Assembly (NCBI GenBank): GCA_024291935.2
Contig: CM044305.1
Coordinates: 90,264,397-90,328,396 of the forward strand
Source: Okapia johnstoni
Lineage: Eukaryota > Chordata > Mammalia > Artiodactyla > Giraffidae
Length of the DNA: 64,000 nucleotides
Direction: 5' to 3'
Shown: positions 10,986 through 21,970 of the stretch, piece by piece
Numbering within the stretch: position 1 is the stretch's first letter
Layout of the letters: every line of letters starts with the position of its first letter
Translations under genes and position numbers: made by a program
The notes under the pieces: model-generated
Told to the model about the DNA's origin: nothing
Database searches by the model: none
Seen by the model: the letters and a program-made list of their open reading frames with translations, nothing else

Positions 10986-12660
10986 TCAGTTGTTTTTAAA
11001 AAGATTCAATCTCAATGAAAGCAGGGTCTTCGCAGATTGAAACCCATTATAGGAAACCTACTGAGCAAGGTGTGATTATCCCCACTTCTGCTGCACTTAA
11101 CAGACAAATTTTACTTGATCTTAAAGCTGTAAAATGAGAACAGGGCCTCAGTGTGAACTTGTACCATTGGTGTAATGGCCCCACTAAGTAGGGCTCCATG
11201 TATTTTGTTGATAATACTAGTTCCACCGAATAACTGGTAAACACTTTTCAGTCATAGCAAAGCATTTGGCTAGCATGCTGTTTTCACTGCCTATATCAAC
11301 AACTTCTCAGCTACAGTTAACCTTCACCTTCAAAGGGAAATGATACACCTTCACCTGTCTACTCAGTGGGGCCACTGTCCACACCTGCCATCTCACATAG
11401 TCTTTGAAGGCAATATTTTCACCAGCTCTAGCTTTTCTCAGGTACACAATTAGGACCTCACACTGATACCATCCTCCTTTGAGGAGATTCCTATGACACA
11501 CATATTACACAATCCCACCACTTCAGTTAAGTTCCTGAAAATTCACTGGTAAATGGAGGACTGCTCCAGTCTTCACAGTGTCCAGAAACAGCTTTTAGCG
11601 TTCTTAGTACCCATGCTGTTAAAACAAGCACAACATGTTTTAGACATTTTTACGTTCTAGAGGCAACATTTCCTCATACACACAGTTTTTTCCTTGGTAA
11701 CTTCCAAATAGGCCCGCCTTGAATGAGACTCCCTGTGTCAAAAGATTCCAGAATCTGCCTCAATTGCCATAGAACAGGTATTCCTATTAGGGTCTGCTGA
11801 AACTCCTTCACTGTGCTAACTTTAGCAACCTTCTCTCATGTATCCTGGAGTCCCCGTACTGTCAACAATGGCCGATAGTTTCATGGGCTTCTGATACAAG
11901 GAACTGGCCCCCTTGGCCCAATGCTGTATGACTGTAGTGTAGAAATTGCGGGTCTATGCTGGTAGTCCAGCTAAGACTATAATACAGAATATATAGAATA
12001 TAGAATATAGACTATCTCAGGTCTTGAATCTATGAACCCTCCATATCCAGCTGCCCATTTGGCCTTTGATTACAGAAGTAGCACTCTGCAAGCTCAGCAT
12101 AGCTAGTGAGGCCTCCTTGCTACAAGATGGAGCTGAACCTGGGCCCTCTGCATACCCTATCTTCAGGCGAGGGTACCTTCCCCTGTGCTCAGCCTCGTAT
12201 CAGATGCCACACTGCTACTAGAGTTCGTCTGTTAGATGCCTTGGACACATGGGAGCCCCTTAGGATCAACACAGCAGAAACCAAAGGGAGTTCATTCACT
12301 TAATCAATGCTATCGTTACTATCACACTTGGTGGAGCTTGCTTGAGAGCTGCTACTTGTCATCTCTTCATCAGAATGTTCCTGATAAAGGACAGGACCCA
12401 AAGGTCAGCTCAAATGGCCAAACTTCAGGTAGCTATCTTAGCACAGAATGTCTGGGCCAACAACTGGCCTCACCTTTACACCTTTATAGATCTCTGGGCC
12501 ACTGCCAATGGGCTGACCGTCTGTTCTGACCAAGTCGAACAATTCCTATCCAAGGTTGTCTCACTTAGGGTAAAGAACTCACGGAATCTCTTGCATCCTG
12601 AGAGATTATACCCAAAATGTAAATCAAGGTCACACATTTTCTACACATATTAAAGTCCCG
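10986..12660 (+). pseudogene. pol: ERV-L type pol relic (reverse transcriptase and RNase H)
   Basis: Broken frames follow the order of a class III (ERV-L) pol gene. From about 11070 there is an RT fingers-like block (IIPTSAALNRQILLDLK). Near 11240-11320 comes the palm block with KHFSVIAKH and then LTFTFKGK before an in-frame stop. At about 11450-11475 the YxDD region has decayed to HTDTILL. Near 11520 there is TTSVKFLKIHW, then a thumb/connection-like block to about 11700. The RNase H block at 12395-12520 reads RSAQMAKLQ...WATANGL. The frame changes many times and stops are common. No gag, env or LTRs are visible nearby. Family placement is from remembered ERV-L motifs; a protein search would settle it. 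Confidence 0.75.
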
Positions 12661-12905
12661 ATACAATGTCTCACGATGGCACTCCTTATCCTCTTTGGAG
12701 TTCTACACATTGAACGAAACCTAGGCACTCATTTTTCTCTTCAGAATACACAATAGTAACTCTTGAACAAGATATTCAGTGGGACACTAACCTGCTTTAC
12801 TGGTCTCCTGCTGCAGTTGCCAAAATGTTTTCCATAAACAAGTCTAAATTAAATTAACTATCCAATTCTTTGTCAAACAAACATCATTGGTAAATTGTAA
12901 TAGAG
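12661..12905. other. Unassigned sequence after the ERV-L relic
   Basis: No confident assignment. It may be further degraded proviral internal sequence, since it directly continues from the RNase H block and shows no known repeat start. Confidence 0.5.
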
Positions 12906-13080
12906 ACTGATCCCATTGTTTATTCAATTTTATTGAGTTATAATGGACAAATCAAAATTGCATATGTTTAAGGTATAGAACTTGATGTTTTGATTGTCTA
13001 TATCCATACCTACATCTGTAGAATGAAAAAATCACAAACATATAATTACCCATCACCTCACAGGTACTATTATTTCTCTT
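12906..13080 (-). mobile_element. L1M 3' UTR fragment
   Basis: The text TTTTATTGAGTTATAATGG, then a GTATAGAACTTGATG-like block and CCATCACCTCACAGGTAC, matches the reverse complement of old mammalian L1 (L1MA/L1M) 3' UTRs. It is diverged and has no visible TSD. Confidence 0.65.
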
Positions 13081-13317
13081 TTTTGGGGGGCCTAACTCTA
13101 TTTTGATCCATAATTCATTATGTGAGTAACAGTCATTTTCATATTTTCTTGGTGTATGTGTGGCATCATTAGTCTTCACATTGAGATGAAATTTGGGGAG
13201 GGGGGTGTACATTTCATTTCTATGAGATGACATCAAGCTCCCATATTTCACAAAAAGAATATATATATATATGTTTAAATACATATAAGTATGACACTTT
13301 AAGAAAGATACCAGTAT

Positions 13318-14110
13318 TTCAGGAAACAAATATGTCTTGAGTGCCTAAGATGTGTCAGATATTGTTCTTGGTTCTGGACTTACAGAGAAGGACATAAAGT
13401 CAATAGTTCCTGTCATCAAGTAATTTCTATTTTCATGGGTGAAGGGGTGGTTGACGGTATTGGTGTGGGGCAGAGAAGAGCTGCTTTGGCTAAAGGGTGT
13501 GGGGAACCCTTCTCTGAGGAGTTGATATCCGAAACAAGACTTGAAGAATGAGATACAGTCAGTTGTGTGAAGACTTCGAAGAAGAGCATTTTAGGTAGAA
13601 TAGCAAGTAGCCATGTAATGATACAAGAACAAGAATAGTGTGCTGCTGCTGCTGCTGTTGCTAAGTTGCTTCAGTCGTGTCTGACCCTGTGTGACCCCAT
13701 AGACAGCAGCCCACCAGGTTCCGCCGTCCCCGGGATTCTCCAGGCAAGAATACTGGAGTGGGTTGCCATTTCCTTCTCCAGTGTGCTGAGGAACTGCCAA
13801 AGCTTGACGTAACTGCAGTACAGTCACAGAGGGGCAGAGTAGTAAGAGAAGACTGAGACTGGAGAGTCAGAGAGGAGGTCTTGTAGGGACTTGTGCGGTA
13901 AAAACCTGGATTTTTATCTTATGTGCAGTGGAGGGCTGCTAGATGGTTTGATAAAGAAAGTGATACAATCTGATTTACATTTTAGAAAGTTCACTGAATG
14001 TTGTGAACTCTGTAGGAAAAGAGGAGTCTCAAGCTCTTGGCACTACACAAGTATGATCTGATGATGACTGAGACTAGGGTTGTAGCAGAGGGAATATAAC
14101 AGTATCTAGT
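13318..14110 (-). repeat. Ancient L2-like interspersed repeat, split by a Bov-A SINE
   Basis: A series of blocks in the expected order (AACAAATATGTCTTGAGTGC, AGAGCATTTTAGGTAGAATA, GATACAATCTGATTTACATT, GTTGTAGCAGAGGG) resembles a long, very common mammalian repeat whose start looks like an inverted L2 3' end. The Bov-A SINE at 13646-13779 sits inside it. The family name is tentative; the repeat nature is well supported. Confidence 0.55.
13637..13788 (-). mobile_element. Bov-A SINE monomer with 9-bp TSD
   Basis: The element body is 13646-13779 in minus orientation: (CTG)n tail, GTTGCTTCAGTCGTGTCTGA, then the GGCAAGAATACTGGAGTGGG block. The direct repeat AGTGTGCTG flanks it at 13637-13645 and 13780-13788. 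Non-autonomous; the 3' end is shared with BovB. Confidence 0.9.
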
Positions 14111-14119
14111 TGAGCAGTT

Positions 14120-14330
14120 GGGACCACAGGATTTCAAATCTAATCTCAATTTATAGCTTCACCACCTAAAAGCTATTTGACCTTGAGTAAGTTTCTTAAC
14201 TTCTGTAACACTTAGTTTTCTCATCTGTAAAATGGGAATGATGATAGCATGTATCTCTACCTTAGAGTGATTCTGGGATTCAATAGAACAATTTATGTAA
14301 AACACCTGATATTATATTAGAACAATAATA
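14120..14330 (+). mobile_element. MIR SINE
   Basis: Shows the MIR core in order: ATTTGACCTTGAGTAAGTTT, CTTAACTTCTGTAAC, TTTTCTCATCTGTAAAATGG, then the GATTCAATAGA 3' part. Old, diverged tRNA-derived SINE. Confidence 0.85.
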
Positions 14331-14612
14331 TGCATAGGAATAAATGGTTTCTCCTTTTATCAATAATATAAATATGTACATACATACAGATATACATACA
14401 TACTTCTTGCTTCTTTCTGCCCTACCACCCACACAAACCTAGGATGTCCTCTGTCAGCTGCTGTTAAGCAATGAGTAATGAGCCCTTGTTTTTTCCTTGA
14501 AGACACAGTACTTGGGGGCGCCTTCTCTCAGTGGTTAGGCATTCTGGTGCCTTTAGATAATAAGTGTCTGTCTATGGCTTATGATTAATTTATTTAATAA
14601 GTAACAGTAGTA
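14331..14612. other. Unassigned, with a short (CATA)n tract
   Basis: Nothing recognised except an ACATACATACAGATATACAT microsatellite at about 14375-14402. Confidence 0.6.
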
Positions 14613-14745
14613 TCTGATCTCTAACATTCTCTTTCTACCTAATGAATCATTGCTGGAATACCTACCCCCTTTTCTCCAACCTCTTCCACGGGTTCTAAAT
14701 GAACAGCAACCCATATTTCTTCCTTATCTGCAAATATAACATGCT
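14613..14745 (+). repeat. Local duplication A, copy 1 (133 bp)
   Basis: This 133-bp segment (starts TCTGATCTCTAAC, ends AAATATAACATGCT) recurs at 15927-16059 in the same orientation and at the same length, with 7 substitutions by eye (about 95% identity) and no gaps. Flanks do not match. It is not a repeat family I recognise. Confidence 0.95.
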
Positions 14746-14799
14746 GAGCTTAGGCAGACTGCTTTCACACTTTCTTCCTTCCATTAAATGCAGCTTTGA

Positions 14800-15385
14800 G
14801 TTGTTCTTTCCTCAGAAAAATCTGCTTGCATTTTTCAAAGCAGGTTGTCATTTTATTACTTCCTGATCAGGACTCTTCCAAAGTCCCTTGTTCCCTTGAT
14901 CCTTTTACTTTCTCTTTTTGGCCTCTGATATTTGCCCATCTTTCCACATTAGCATCATTTAAGACTGCAAGTAAGAAGCTGTTTAGTGGCTTCTCTACAT
15001 AATGAAATAGGGCTAGATGTTTCCTTCCTCTTTGAAGGAATTGCTTTCCCTTCAGCACCTAGAGTGGCCAAGTGATGAAAGTGTCCTCATTCTTTGAGGA
15101 TAAACTCAAATGTTGCTTCTGCTCTGAAGCCTCTCTGCCGTCAATGCCAGCAGAGTCCATTGCTCCTGTGCTCCTACAGATACTTATATTAAAGCAATTG
15201 CCATTTTGTATTTGAAATTTTCATGTACCTATTCATCTTTTCCAATATACAATATACAACAAGAACAAGCATATTTCATTCATCTCTGCAATCCCAATAC
15301 CTGAACACAAGACACAATATTATGGTCACTGCTCAAAGCATGATTGATGACTTACTGGAGGAGTGAATACACAAATAATTCTGCG
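14800..15385 (+). mobile_element. L2 LINE 3' fragment
   Basis: Diverged L2-like blocks: AAACTCAAATGTTGCTTCTG, AAGCCTCTCTGCCG, CTGTGCTCCTACAGATACTT, then CTGAACACAAGAC and a GATTGATGACTTACTGG end that corresponds to the GAATGAATG-like L2 terminus. Old and non-coding. Confidence 0.6.
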
Positions 15386-15926
15386 TATACTACATCATTT
15401 CCCCTGCTTTATAATGTTTGCTTTAGAAAATGTTAAGCTTAAAATCATTTACCATTTTTATGTTAAAGACTCAAAGTACAAGGATGAACGTTTAAAAAAA
15501 GAACCCTAAGCACTAAAACCTGAATACACCCTGTGATATGAACACTTTTTACAACTATTTTTCCGTACATGTCTCTAAATAAATGCTAAATAGAAGAAGA
15601 CAGTATTTTAACTATTTTTCACTTGCTATTTTAGACCAAGAGTTTTCATAGTTTTAAAATACTTTGAGTATCTTAGAATAGCCAATGAAAAATTGATAAA
15701 CTAAACATTATGTTCATCTGAAATAATAAATACATCAGACTACGATAGGTTGAGAAGTTTACATGGGATCTTCTTGTATTCAATTGCAGTAGTATAAGAT
15801 TATCTGCTATCAGAGAAAATAGGTCTATCTGGTATATCTGAGAATTCAAATAGAGGCTTTGGTATGTTTATTTTACATGAAAGCTTAATTTTCAAATCAG
15901 TGGTGAAACAATGATCTTTTTAGTAA
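15386..15926. other. Unassigned AT-rich sequence
   Basis: No family, RNA or coding frame recognised between the L2 fragment and the second copy of duplication A. Confidence 0.6.
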
Positions 15927-16059
15927 TCTGATCTCTAACCTTCTCTTTCTACCTAATGAATCATTTCTGGCATACCTACTCCCTTTTCTCCAACCTCTTC
16001 CATGGGTCCTAAATGAACAGCAACCCATATTTCTTCCTTACCTGCAAATATAACATGCT
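15927..16059 (+). repeat. Local duplication A, copy 2 (133 bp)
   Basis: Second copy of the 14613-14745 segment, 1314 bp downstream and same strand. It ends only about 20 bp before the 5' end of the BovB at 16080. The ends are sharp on both sides. Confidence 0.95.
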
Positions 16060-16079
16060 TAACTGGTTTTCCATATGAT

Positions 16080-18228
16080 GGTAATCAATCAGTTCCCGGT
16101 CTGACAGTAGCTCAGATCATGAAATCCTTATTGCAAAATTCAGACTTAACTTGAAGATAGTAGGGAAAACCACTAGACCATTCAGGTATGACCTAAATCA
16201 AATCCCTTAGGATGATACAGTGGAAGTGACTAATAGATTCAAGGGATTAGATCTGAAAGAAAGAGTATCTGAAGAACTACGGACAGAGGTTTGTCACATT
16301 GTACAGGAGGTGGTGATCAAGACCATCGACAAGAAAAAGAAATGCAAAAAGGCAAACTGGTTGTCTGAGGAGGCCTTACAAATAGCTGAGAAAGGAAGAG
16401 AAGCTAAAGTCAAGGGAGAAAAGGAAAGATATACCCATCTGAATGCAGAGTCCCAAAGAATAGCAAGAAGAGACAGGAAAGCCTTCCTAAATGATCAATA
16501 CAAAGAAATAGAGGAAAACAATAGAATGGGAAAGACTAAAGATCTCTTCAAGAAAATTTGAGATACCATGGGAACATCTCATGTAAAGATGGGCACAATA
16601 AAGGACAGAAACTGTATGGAACTAACAGAAGCGGAAGATACTAAGAAGAGATGGCAAGAATACACAGAAGAACTATACAAAAAAGATCTTCATGACCCAG
16701 ATAACCACGATGGTGTGATCTCTGACCTAGAGCCAGACATCCCGGAATGCAAAGTCAAGTGGGCCTCAGGAAGCATCATTACGAACAAAGCTAGTGGAGG
16801 TGAAGGAATTCCAGCTGAGCTTTTTTAAATCCTAAAAGATGATGCTGTGAAAGTGCTGCACTCAATATGCCAGCAAATTCGGAAAACTCGGTGGTGCCCA
16901 CAGGACTGGAAAAGGTCAGTTTTCATTCAATTCCAAAGAATTTTGAAACCATCATACAACTGAGCTCATTTCACATGCTAGCAAAGTAATGCTCAAACTC
17001 CTTCAAGTGAGGCTTCAGCAGTACATCGAATAAGAGCTTCAGGTGTACAAGCTGGAATCAGAAAAGGCAAAACAACCAAGTATCAAATTGCCAACATCCA
17101 TTGGTTCATAGAAACAGCAAGGACATTCCAGAAAAAATCTACTTCTGCTTCATTGACTATGCTAAAGCCTTTTACTGTGTGGATGACAACAAATGTGGAA
17201 AATTGTTAAAGAGATGGGAATACCAGACCATCTTACCTGCCCCTTGAGAAACCTATATGCAGGTCAAGAAACAACAGTTAGAATCAGACATGGAACAACA
17301 GAGTGGTTCCAAATTGGGAAAGGAATATGTCAAGGCTGTATATAGACCTCCTGCTTATTTAACTTATATGCATATTGCAACATGCTGGGCTGCATGAATC
17401 ACAAGCTCGAATCCAGATTGCTGGGAGAAATATCAAATCCTCTGATAAGTAGATGATACCACTCTAATGGCATAAAGTGAAATGAACTAAAGAGTCTCTT
17501 CATGAAAGTGATACAGGAGGGTGAAAAAAACTACCTTAAAATTCAACACTCAAAAAATGAAGATCATGGCATCCAGTCCCATCACCTCATGGCAAACAGG
17601 CATGGAAAAAGTGGAAACAGTAGCAGATTTCCTCTTCCTGGGCTCCAAAATCACTGCAGAACAGTTACTGCAGCCACAAAATTAAACGATGCTTGCTCTT
17701 TGGAATAAAAGCTGTGACAAACCTAGAAAGCATATTAAAAAGCAGAAACATCACTTTGCTGACAAAGGTCTGTATAGTCAAAGCTACACTTTTTCAAGTA
17801 GTCATGTACGGGTATGAGAATTGGACCATAAAGAAAGCTTAGCGCCAAAGAATTGATGCTTTCAAAGTGTGGTGCTGCAGAAGACTCTTGAGAGTCTGTT
17901 GTACATCAAGTTGATCAAACCAGTCAGTCATAAAGGAAATCAACCCTGATTATTCATTGGAAGGACTGATGCTGAAGCTGAAGCCCCACTTCCAATATTT
18001 GGCCACCTGATGAGAATAGCCAACTCATTGGAAAAGACCCTGATGCTGAGAAAGATGAGGGCAGGAAGAGAAGGGGGCAGCAGAGGATGAGGTGTTTGGA
18101 TGGCATCATCCACTCAATGAACATGAGTTTGAGCAAGCTCCGGGAGATAGTTTAGGATAGGGAAGCCTGGTGTGCTGCAGTCTATGGGGTTGCAAAGAGT
18201 GAGACACGACTTAGTAATTCAACAACAA
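16080..18228 (+). mobile_element. BovB LINE, older and heavily decayed copy
   Basis: Runs from the end of the endonuclease (GCTCAGATCATGAAATCC) through linker, RT and C-terminal region to the 3' end GACACGACTTAGTAATTC plus (CAA)n. Two linker frames survive (16220-16561 and 16568-16828). The RT part is broken by many small deletions, and the YADD region near 17450 has decayed to a GTAGATGATACC-like text. Clearly more diverged than the copy at 4347-6792. No TSD found. Confidence 0.9.
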
Positions 18229-18235
18229 CAACAAC

Positions 18236-18278
18236 ACAGTGGACTTACAATGTTTCTGTGTACAGCAAAGTGATTCAG

Positions 18279-18334
<56 letters not shown>

Positions 18335-18440
18335 TCTTTTTCAAGTTCTTTTCATTATAGGTTATTACAAAATATTAAATAGTTCCTTGTGCTATACAGT
18401 AGGCCCCTGTTATCTTGTATTATTTTAATTTGCTAATTGT
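18236..18440 (-). mobile_element. L1 3' UTR fragment with (AT)n
   Basis: Text GTGTACAGCAAAGTGATTCA, then the AT microsatellite, ATTCTTTTTCAAGTTCTTTT and GTGCTATACAGTAGGCCCC matches the reversed ruminant L1 3' region also seen at 62014-62215. It lies immediately after the BovB (CAA)n tail. Confidence 0.8.
18282..18331. repeat. (AT)n microsatellite in an L1 tail
   Basis: About 25 uninterrupted AT units, likely length-polymorphic. It occupies the same L1 position as the CA run at 62089-62125. Confidence 0.95.
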
Positions 18441-19284
18441 TTTGTGACTTTTGTTCTGTTTACTGAAATGACTATGCTTCACTATGGCAGGGACAGCCTT
18501 TGCCTCTTTTGGTCCCTCTTGGCCCTGCTTAAGAGCATGACAAACACCACATCACAGCAGACACAAGAAAAAGCAGCAAAAATTAAGTAGCAACCAGTTA
18601 TTTCAGGCCTTCGGCTTCTAGACTGTTATTTCTTCCAAGGAAAGTAGAAAAACTGACAGTGTAATATTGGGCAAAGGAGTCTGTAAAGTTAAATGATGTT
18701 AGAAGTCAGAAGAAAAAGGACAAAAAAATTAAAAGTGGTGGTACCTTTGAGGGCCTCTAAGTGTTGAGTAGTGAACGGTTTGTCAGATAAGGAAGGTAGC
18801 TTGAACACCTGCCAGAATAACTGGCCTCCACTCTGTGATTATGTGAGTATGCTTTTTAACTGTGAGTATTACTTTTTTATTATTTGTTCTCCAACTGGAA
18901 CCATATTCAGAGTAAGGTTTTAATTTTGAAAGCATGTGCTTTTTTTTAAATGTGAGTTTTAGAGATTTGTTGCATTCATAAGCACAATTTTATTCTATTC
19001 AGCACATTCAGTATTTTTTCCATTTGAAGGACATCTGATTTTATCAAAGTTCATAAGACTACTAAGTCCACTTAACAGAAACTCATTTCCGAGCAGTAAT
19101 TGCTGAAATCCATTTCTTAATTCAGGGATACCTATCATCTATGATAAAGTTTTTCAATTGTTAAAGAGCCTTAGACAGCTAAAACAATTACTCAGAGTCA
19201 TTGAAACGCATTTCTTATTCTGAATATGTTGCTTTCTATTGAGAAGGCCTTTTGAAAATGTTAGCAGAGTTCTCTGAGTGGAAA
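18441..19284. other. Unassigned sequence
   Basis: No recognised repeat or coding signal; short T-rich runs only. Confidence 0.6.
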
Positions 19285-20132
19285 GAAGCCTGATGGGGAC
19301 TCAGATCTGCCACTTATGCAACCCCATGACTCTGAGCAAGTCCTTTCCTTTCTGGGTCTCAGGAAGTCTTTTCTTCCTATAAGATCAGATATGGAAGATG
19401 AAATAGAAAGGGGAAAAGATCAAATGGATACAGAAGATCAAACAGAAGAATGAAAAGTGGAAGCAGTGACAGATTTTATTTTCATGGGCTCCAAACTCAC
19501 TGTGGATGGTGACTGTAGCTATGAAATTAAAAGCCGCTTGCTCCTTGAAAGAAAACTTATGACAAACCTAAACAGAAAATTAAAAAGCAGAGATACCACT
19601 TTGCCGATAAAGGTCCATATAGTCAAAGCTATGGTTTTTCCAGTAGTCATGTACGGGTGTGAAAGTTGGACCATAAAGAAGGTTGAGCACTGAATAACTG
19701 ATGCTTTCAAACTGTGGTGCTACAGAAGACTCTTGAGAGTCGCTTAGACTGCAAGGAGATCAAACCAGTCAATCCTAAAGGAAATCAACCCTGAATATTC
19801 ATTGGAAGGACTGATGCTGAAGCTGAAGCTCCAATACTTTGGCCACCTGAGACGAAGAGCCAACTCATTGGAAAAGACCCTGATGCTGAGAAAGATTGAA
19901 GGCAGGATGAGAAGGGGATGAAAGAGGATGAGATGGTTGGATGGCATCACTGACTCAATGGACATGAGTTTGAGCAAACTCTAGGAGATAGTGAAGGTCA
20001 GGGAAGCCTGGCATGCTGCAGTCCATGGGGTCACGAGTAGTCGGACACGTGTGACTTAGTGACTGAACAACAACAATAACAAACAAGATCAGAGTATTGA
20101 ACTAAGTGGTCTATGAAGATTCTGGCATTCTA
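19285..20132 (+). mobile_element. MIR SINE, split by a BovB
   Basis: The left half has GACTCAGATCTGCCACTTAT, CTCTGAGCAAGTCCTTTCC and TGGGTCTCAGGA. The right half (20094-20132) has ATTGAACTAAGTGGTCTATG and ATTCTGGCATTCTA, the usual continuation. The BovB interrupts between them. Confidence 0.7.
19390..20084 (+). mobile_element. BovB 3' fragment inserted in MIR
   Basis: C-terminal region of BovB: a 78-residue frame at 19457-19693 (VDGDCSYEIKSRLLLERK, VKAMVFPVVMYGCESWT), then the 3' UTR ending GTGACTTAGTGACTGAAC plus CAA units. Candidate TSD is AAGATCAGA at 19381-19389 and 20085-20093. AAGATCA also recurs inside the 5' end of the insert, so the left boundary is less sure. Confidence 0.85.
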
Positions 20133-20404
20133 GTATGACTTTAGGATACTGAGGAAAGAGAAAAGAGGAAACCAAATAATGGGACATTGGGTTGTATAGA
20201 CCCAGTATAGAGGTATCATATGAACTGGGCCCATTTGGATCTCTTCAGAAGAAACAAATTTCTGAGAATCCAAGGCTGGAGATTCTCTACCCTATGTTGA
20301 CATGATACCTCAGCACCCCTGTAGTACCTCTGCCAATAGAGATAGGGGCCTCCTTTGACAAAAAGCACACAGATAACAGCCCCCAACCTTCTCAGGAGCA
20401 TCAC
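20133..20404. other. Unassigned sequence
   Basis: Nothing recognised. Confidence 0.55.
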
Positions 20405-20620
20405 TGCTAATGGTTAAGCTGAATGCTCTGGACTCAGATACATTCAGATTCAAACTTTTGCTCTGCTGACTTTCTAAATGTGTGATCTTACGCAAGTTTT
20501 TCAACCTCTGTAGAGACTCAGCTTTCTCATTTAGAAGATTCAGTGACATAATACATATAAAGTGCTTAGTAGAGGGACTGATCTCTAATCACTCAGATGG
20601 CGGCTGCTATTATTATATTC
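20405..20620 (+). mobile_element. MIR SINE
   Basis: MIR order: GAATGCTCTGGACTCAGA, TCTAAATGTGTGATCTTACG, CAAGTTTTTCAACCTCTG, CATAATACATATAAAGTGCT. Diverged. Confidence 0.8.
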
Positions 20621-20639
20621 ATCGTGGTTTTTAACAGAA

Positions 20640-21140
20640 GCACCTTAGCCATCTCTCTAAACATTTCACCTCTCTATATTACAGCCAAAAGAAACCCCAC
20701 TTCTCTTTCTACAATGTCCTTTATGTGAATTCCCAGTTACAGCCAAGCTAATCTACTCACTCTCTTACAATTCTTCTGATACGTAACCAGTCCTACATCT
20801 TTGCTTGAGCTCTACCCACTGCCTTACCTGTTGACTCTCCCCTTTCTCCACCTTCGATAAATATTCTATTTGTCCCATTCCCTTGTCCTCCATGAAACAT
20901 CCCTAACTACTTCAACTGACAAGGATTACTTTTTCCTCTGAAGACAGTATTTTACTATGTAAAATCACTTGCTTGAGAATTTATCACAAAAACTGCCTTG
21001 TAGTTGGAGGCATTAAAAATTATAGCCAGAATGACTTCACTTCTTACATGTGACTGCTTTGATGGCAGACACTGTACTGCACTCTTTTGTTTCCCCCTTC
21101 AGTGCCTAGCATAGAGTCGAGGTTCAATAATTTTTTTTTA
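20640..21140 (+). mobile_element. L2 LINE 3' fragment
   Basis: Blocks CCTCCATGAAACATCCC, GATGGCAGACACTGTACTGC and AGTGCCTAGCATAGAGTCG followed by TTCAATAA match the L2 3' end. A T-run at 21131-21139 may be secondary. Confidence 0.6.
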
Positions 21141-21150
21141 ATTAACCCAC

Positions 21151-21612
21151 GAACAAACCTTCAGTTCAGTTCAGTTCAGTCACTCAGTTGTGTCTGACTC
21201 TGCGACCCCATGGACTGCAGCACACCAGGCCTCCCTGTCCATCACCAGTTCCTGGAGTTTACCCAAACTCATGTCCACTGAGTTGGTGATGCCATCCAAC
21301 CATCTCATCCTCTGTCGTCCCCTTCTCCTCCCACCTTCAATCTTTTCCAGCATCAGGGTCTTTTCCAATGAGTCAGTTCTTCTCATCGGGTGGCCAAAGT
21401 ATTGGAGCTTCAGCTTCAGCATCAGTCCTTCCAGTGAATATTCAGGACTGATTTCCTTTAGGATGGACTGGTTTGATTTCCTTGCAGTCCAAGGGACTCT
21501 CAAGAGTCTTCTCCAACACTACACTTCAAAAGCATCAATTCTTCGGCGCTCAGCTTTCTTTATGGTCCAACTCTCACATCCATACATGACTACTGGAAAA
21601 ATGAACAAACCT
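21151..21612 (-). mobile_element. BovB 3' end fragment with perfect 10-bp TSD
   Basis: The body (21161-21602) is the BovB 3' tip reversed (CAGTTCAGTTCAGTTCAG), the 3' UTR, and the C-terminal coding part; minus frame 21180-21503 has GWLDG-like and [13 protein letters not shown] text. The direct repeat GAACAAACCT flanks it at 21151-21160 and 21603-21612. 5' truncated at the MYGCES block. Confidence 0.95.
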
Positions 21613-21660
21613 AGGTCCATCTTTATAAGACAAGTTGCACTACAAATTCCTTTGGGCCTG

Positions 21661-21970
21661 GGCTATCCGATATGATAGGCAGTAGCCACATATGGCTCTT
21701 AAAACACTTGAAATGTGGCCAGTCCAAAATGAAATGTGCTGTGTACATATATTACACACCTGATTTTCTAAGACTTTGTACCAAAACAGAATGTAAAAGC
21801 TCACTTATAGTACTTCCACGTTGAAATGATAATATTTTTAATGTATTAGGCTAAATAAAATGCATTAAAATTAACTTCACATGTTTCTTTTGACAATTTT
21901 AATGTGACTACTAGGTAATTTTAAATTATATATGTGACACACATTATATTTCTACTGCACAGCACTGCTG
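21661..21970 (-). mobile_element. hAT-type non-autonomous DNA transposon (MER-like)
   Basis: The ends resemble inverted CAGnnCTGTCC termini (left GGCTATCCGATA, right CAGCACTGCTG). Inner blocks include AGTAGCCACATATGGCTC and TAGGCTAAATAAAATGC, AATGTGACTACTAGG. This is a widespread mammalian hAT-Charlie derivative; I do not fix the subfamily. Confidence 0.65.

Noticed and set aside
13591..13827. Minus frames such as LQYSCLENPGDGGTWWAA as peptides
   Set aside because: This phrase recurs in every Bov-A/Bov-tA copy in the window; it is SINE read-through.
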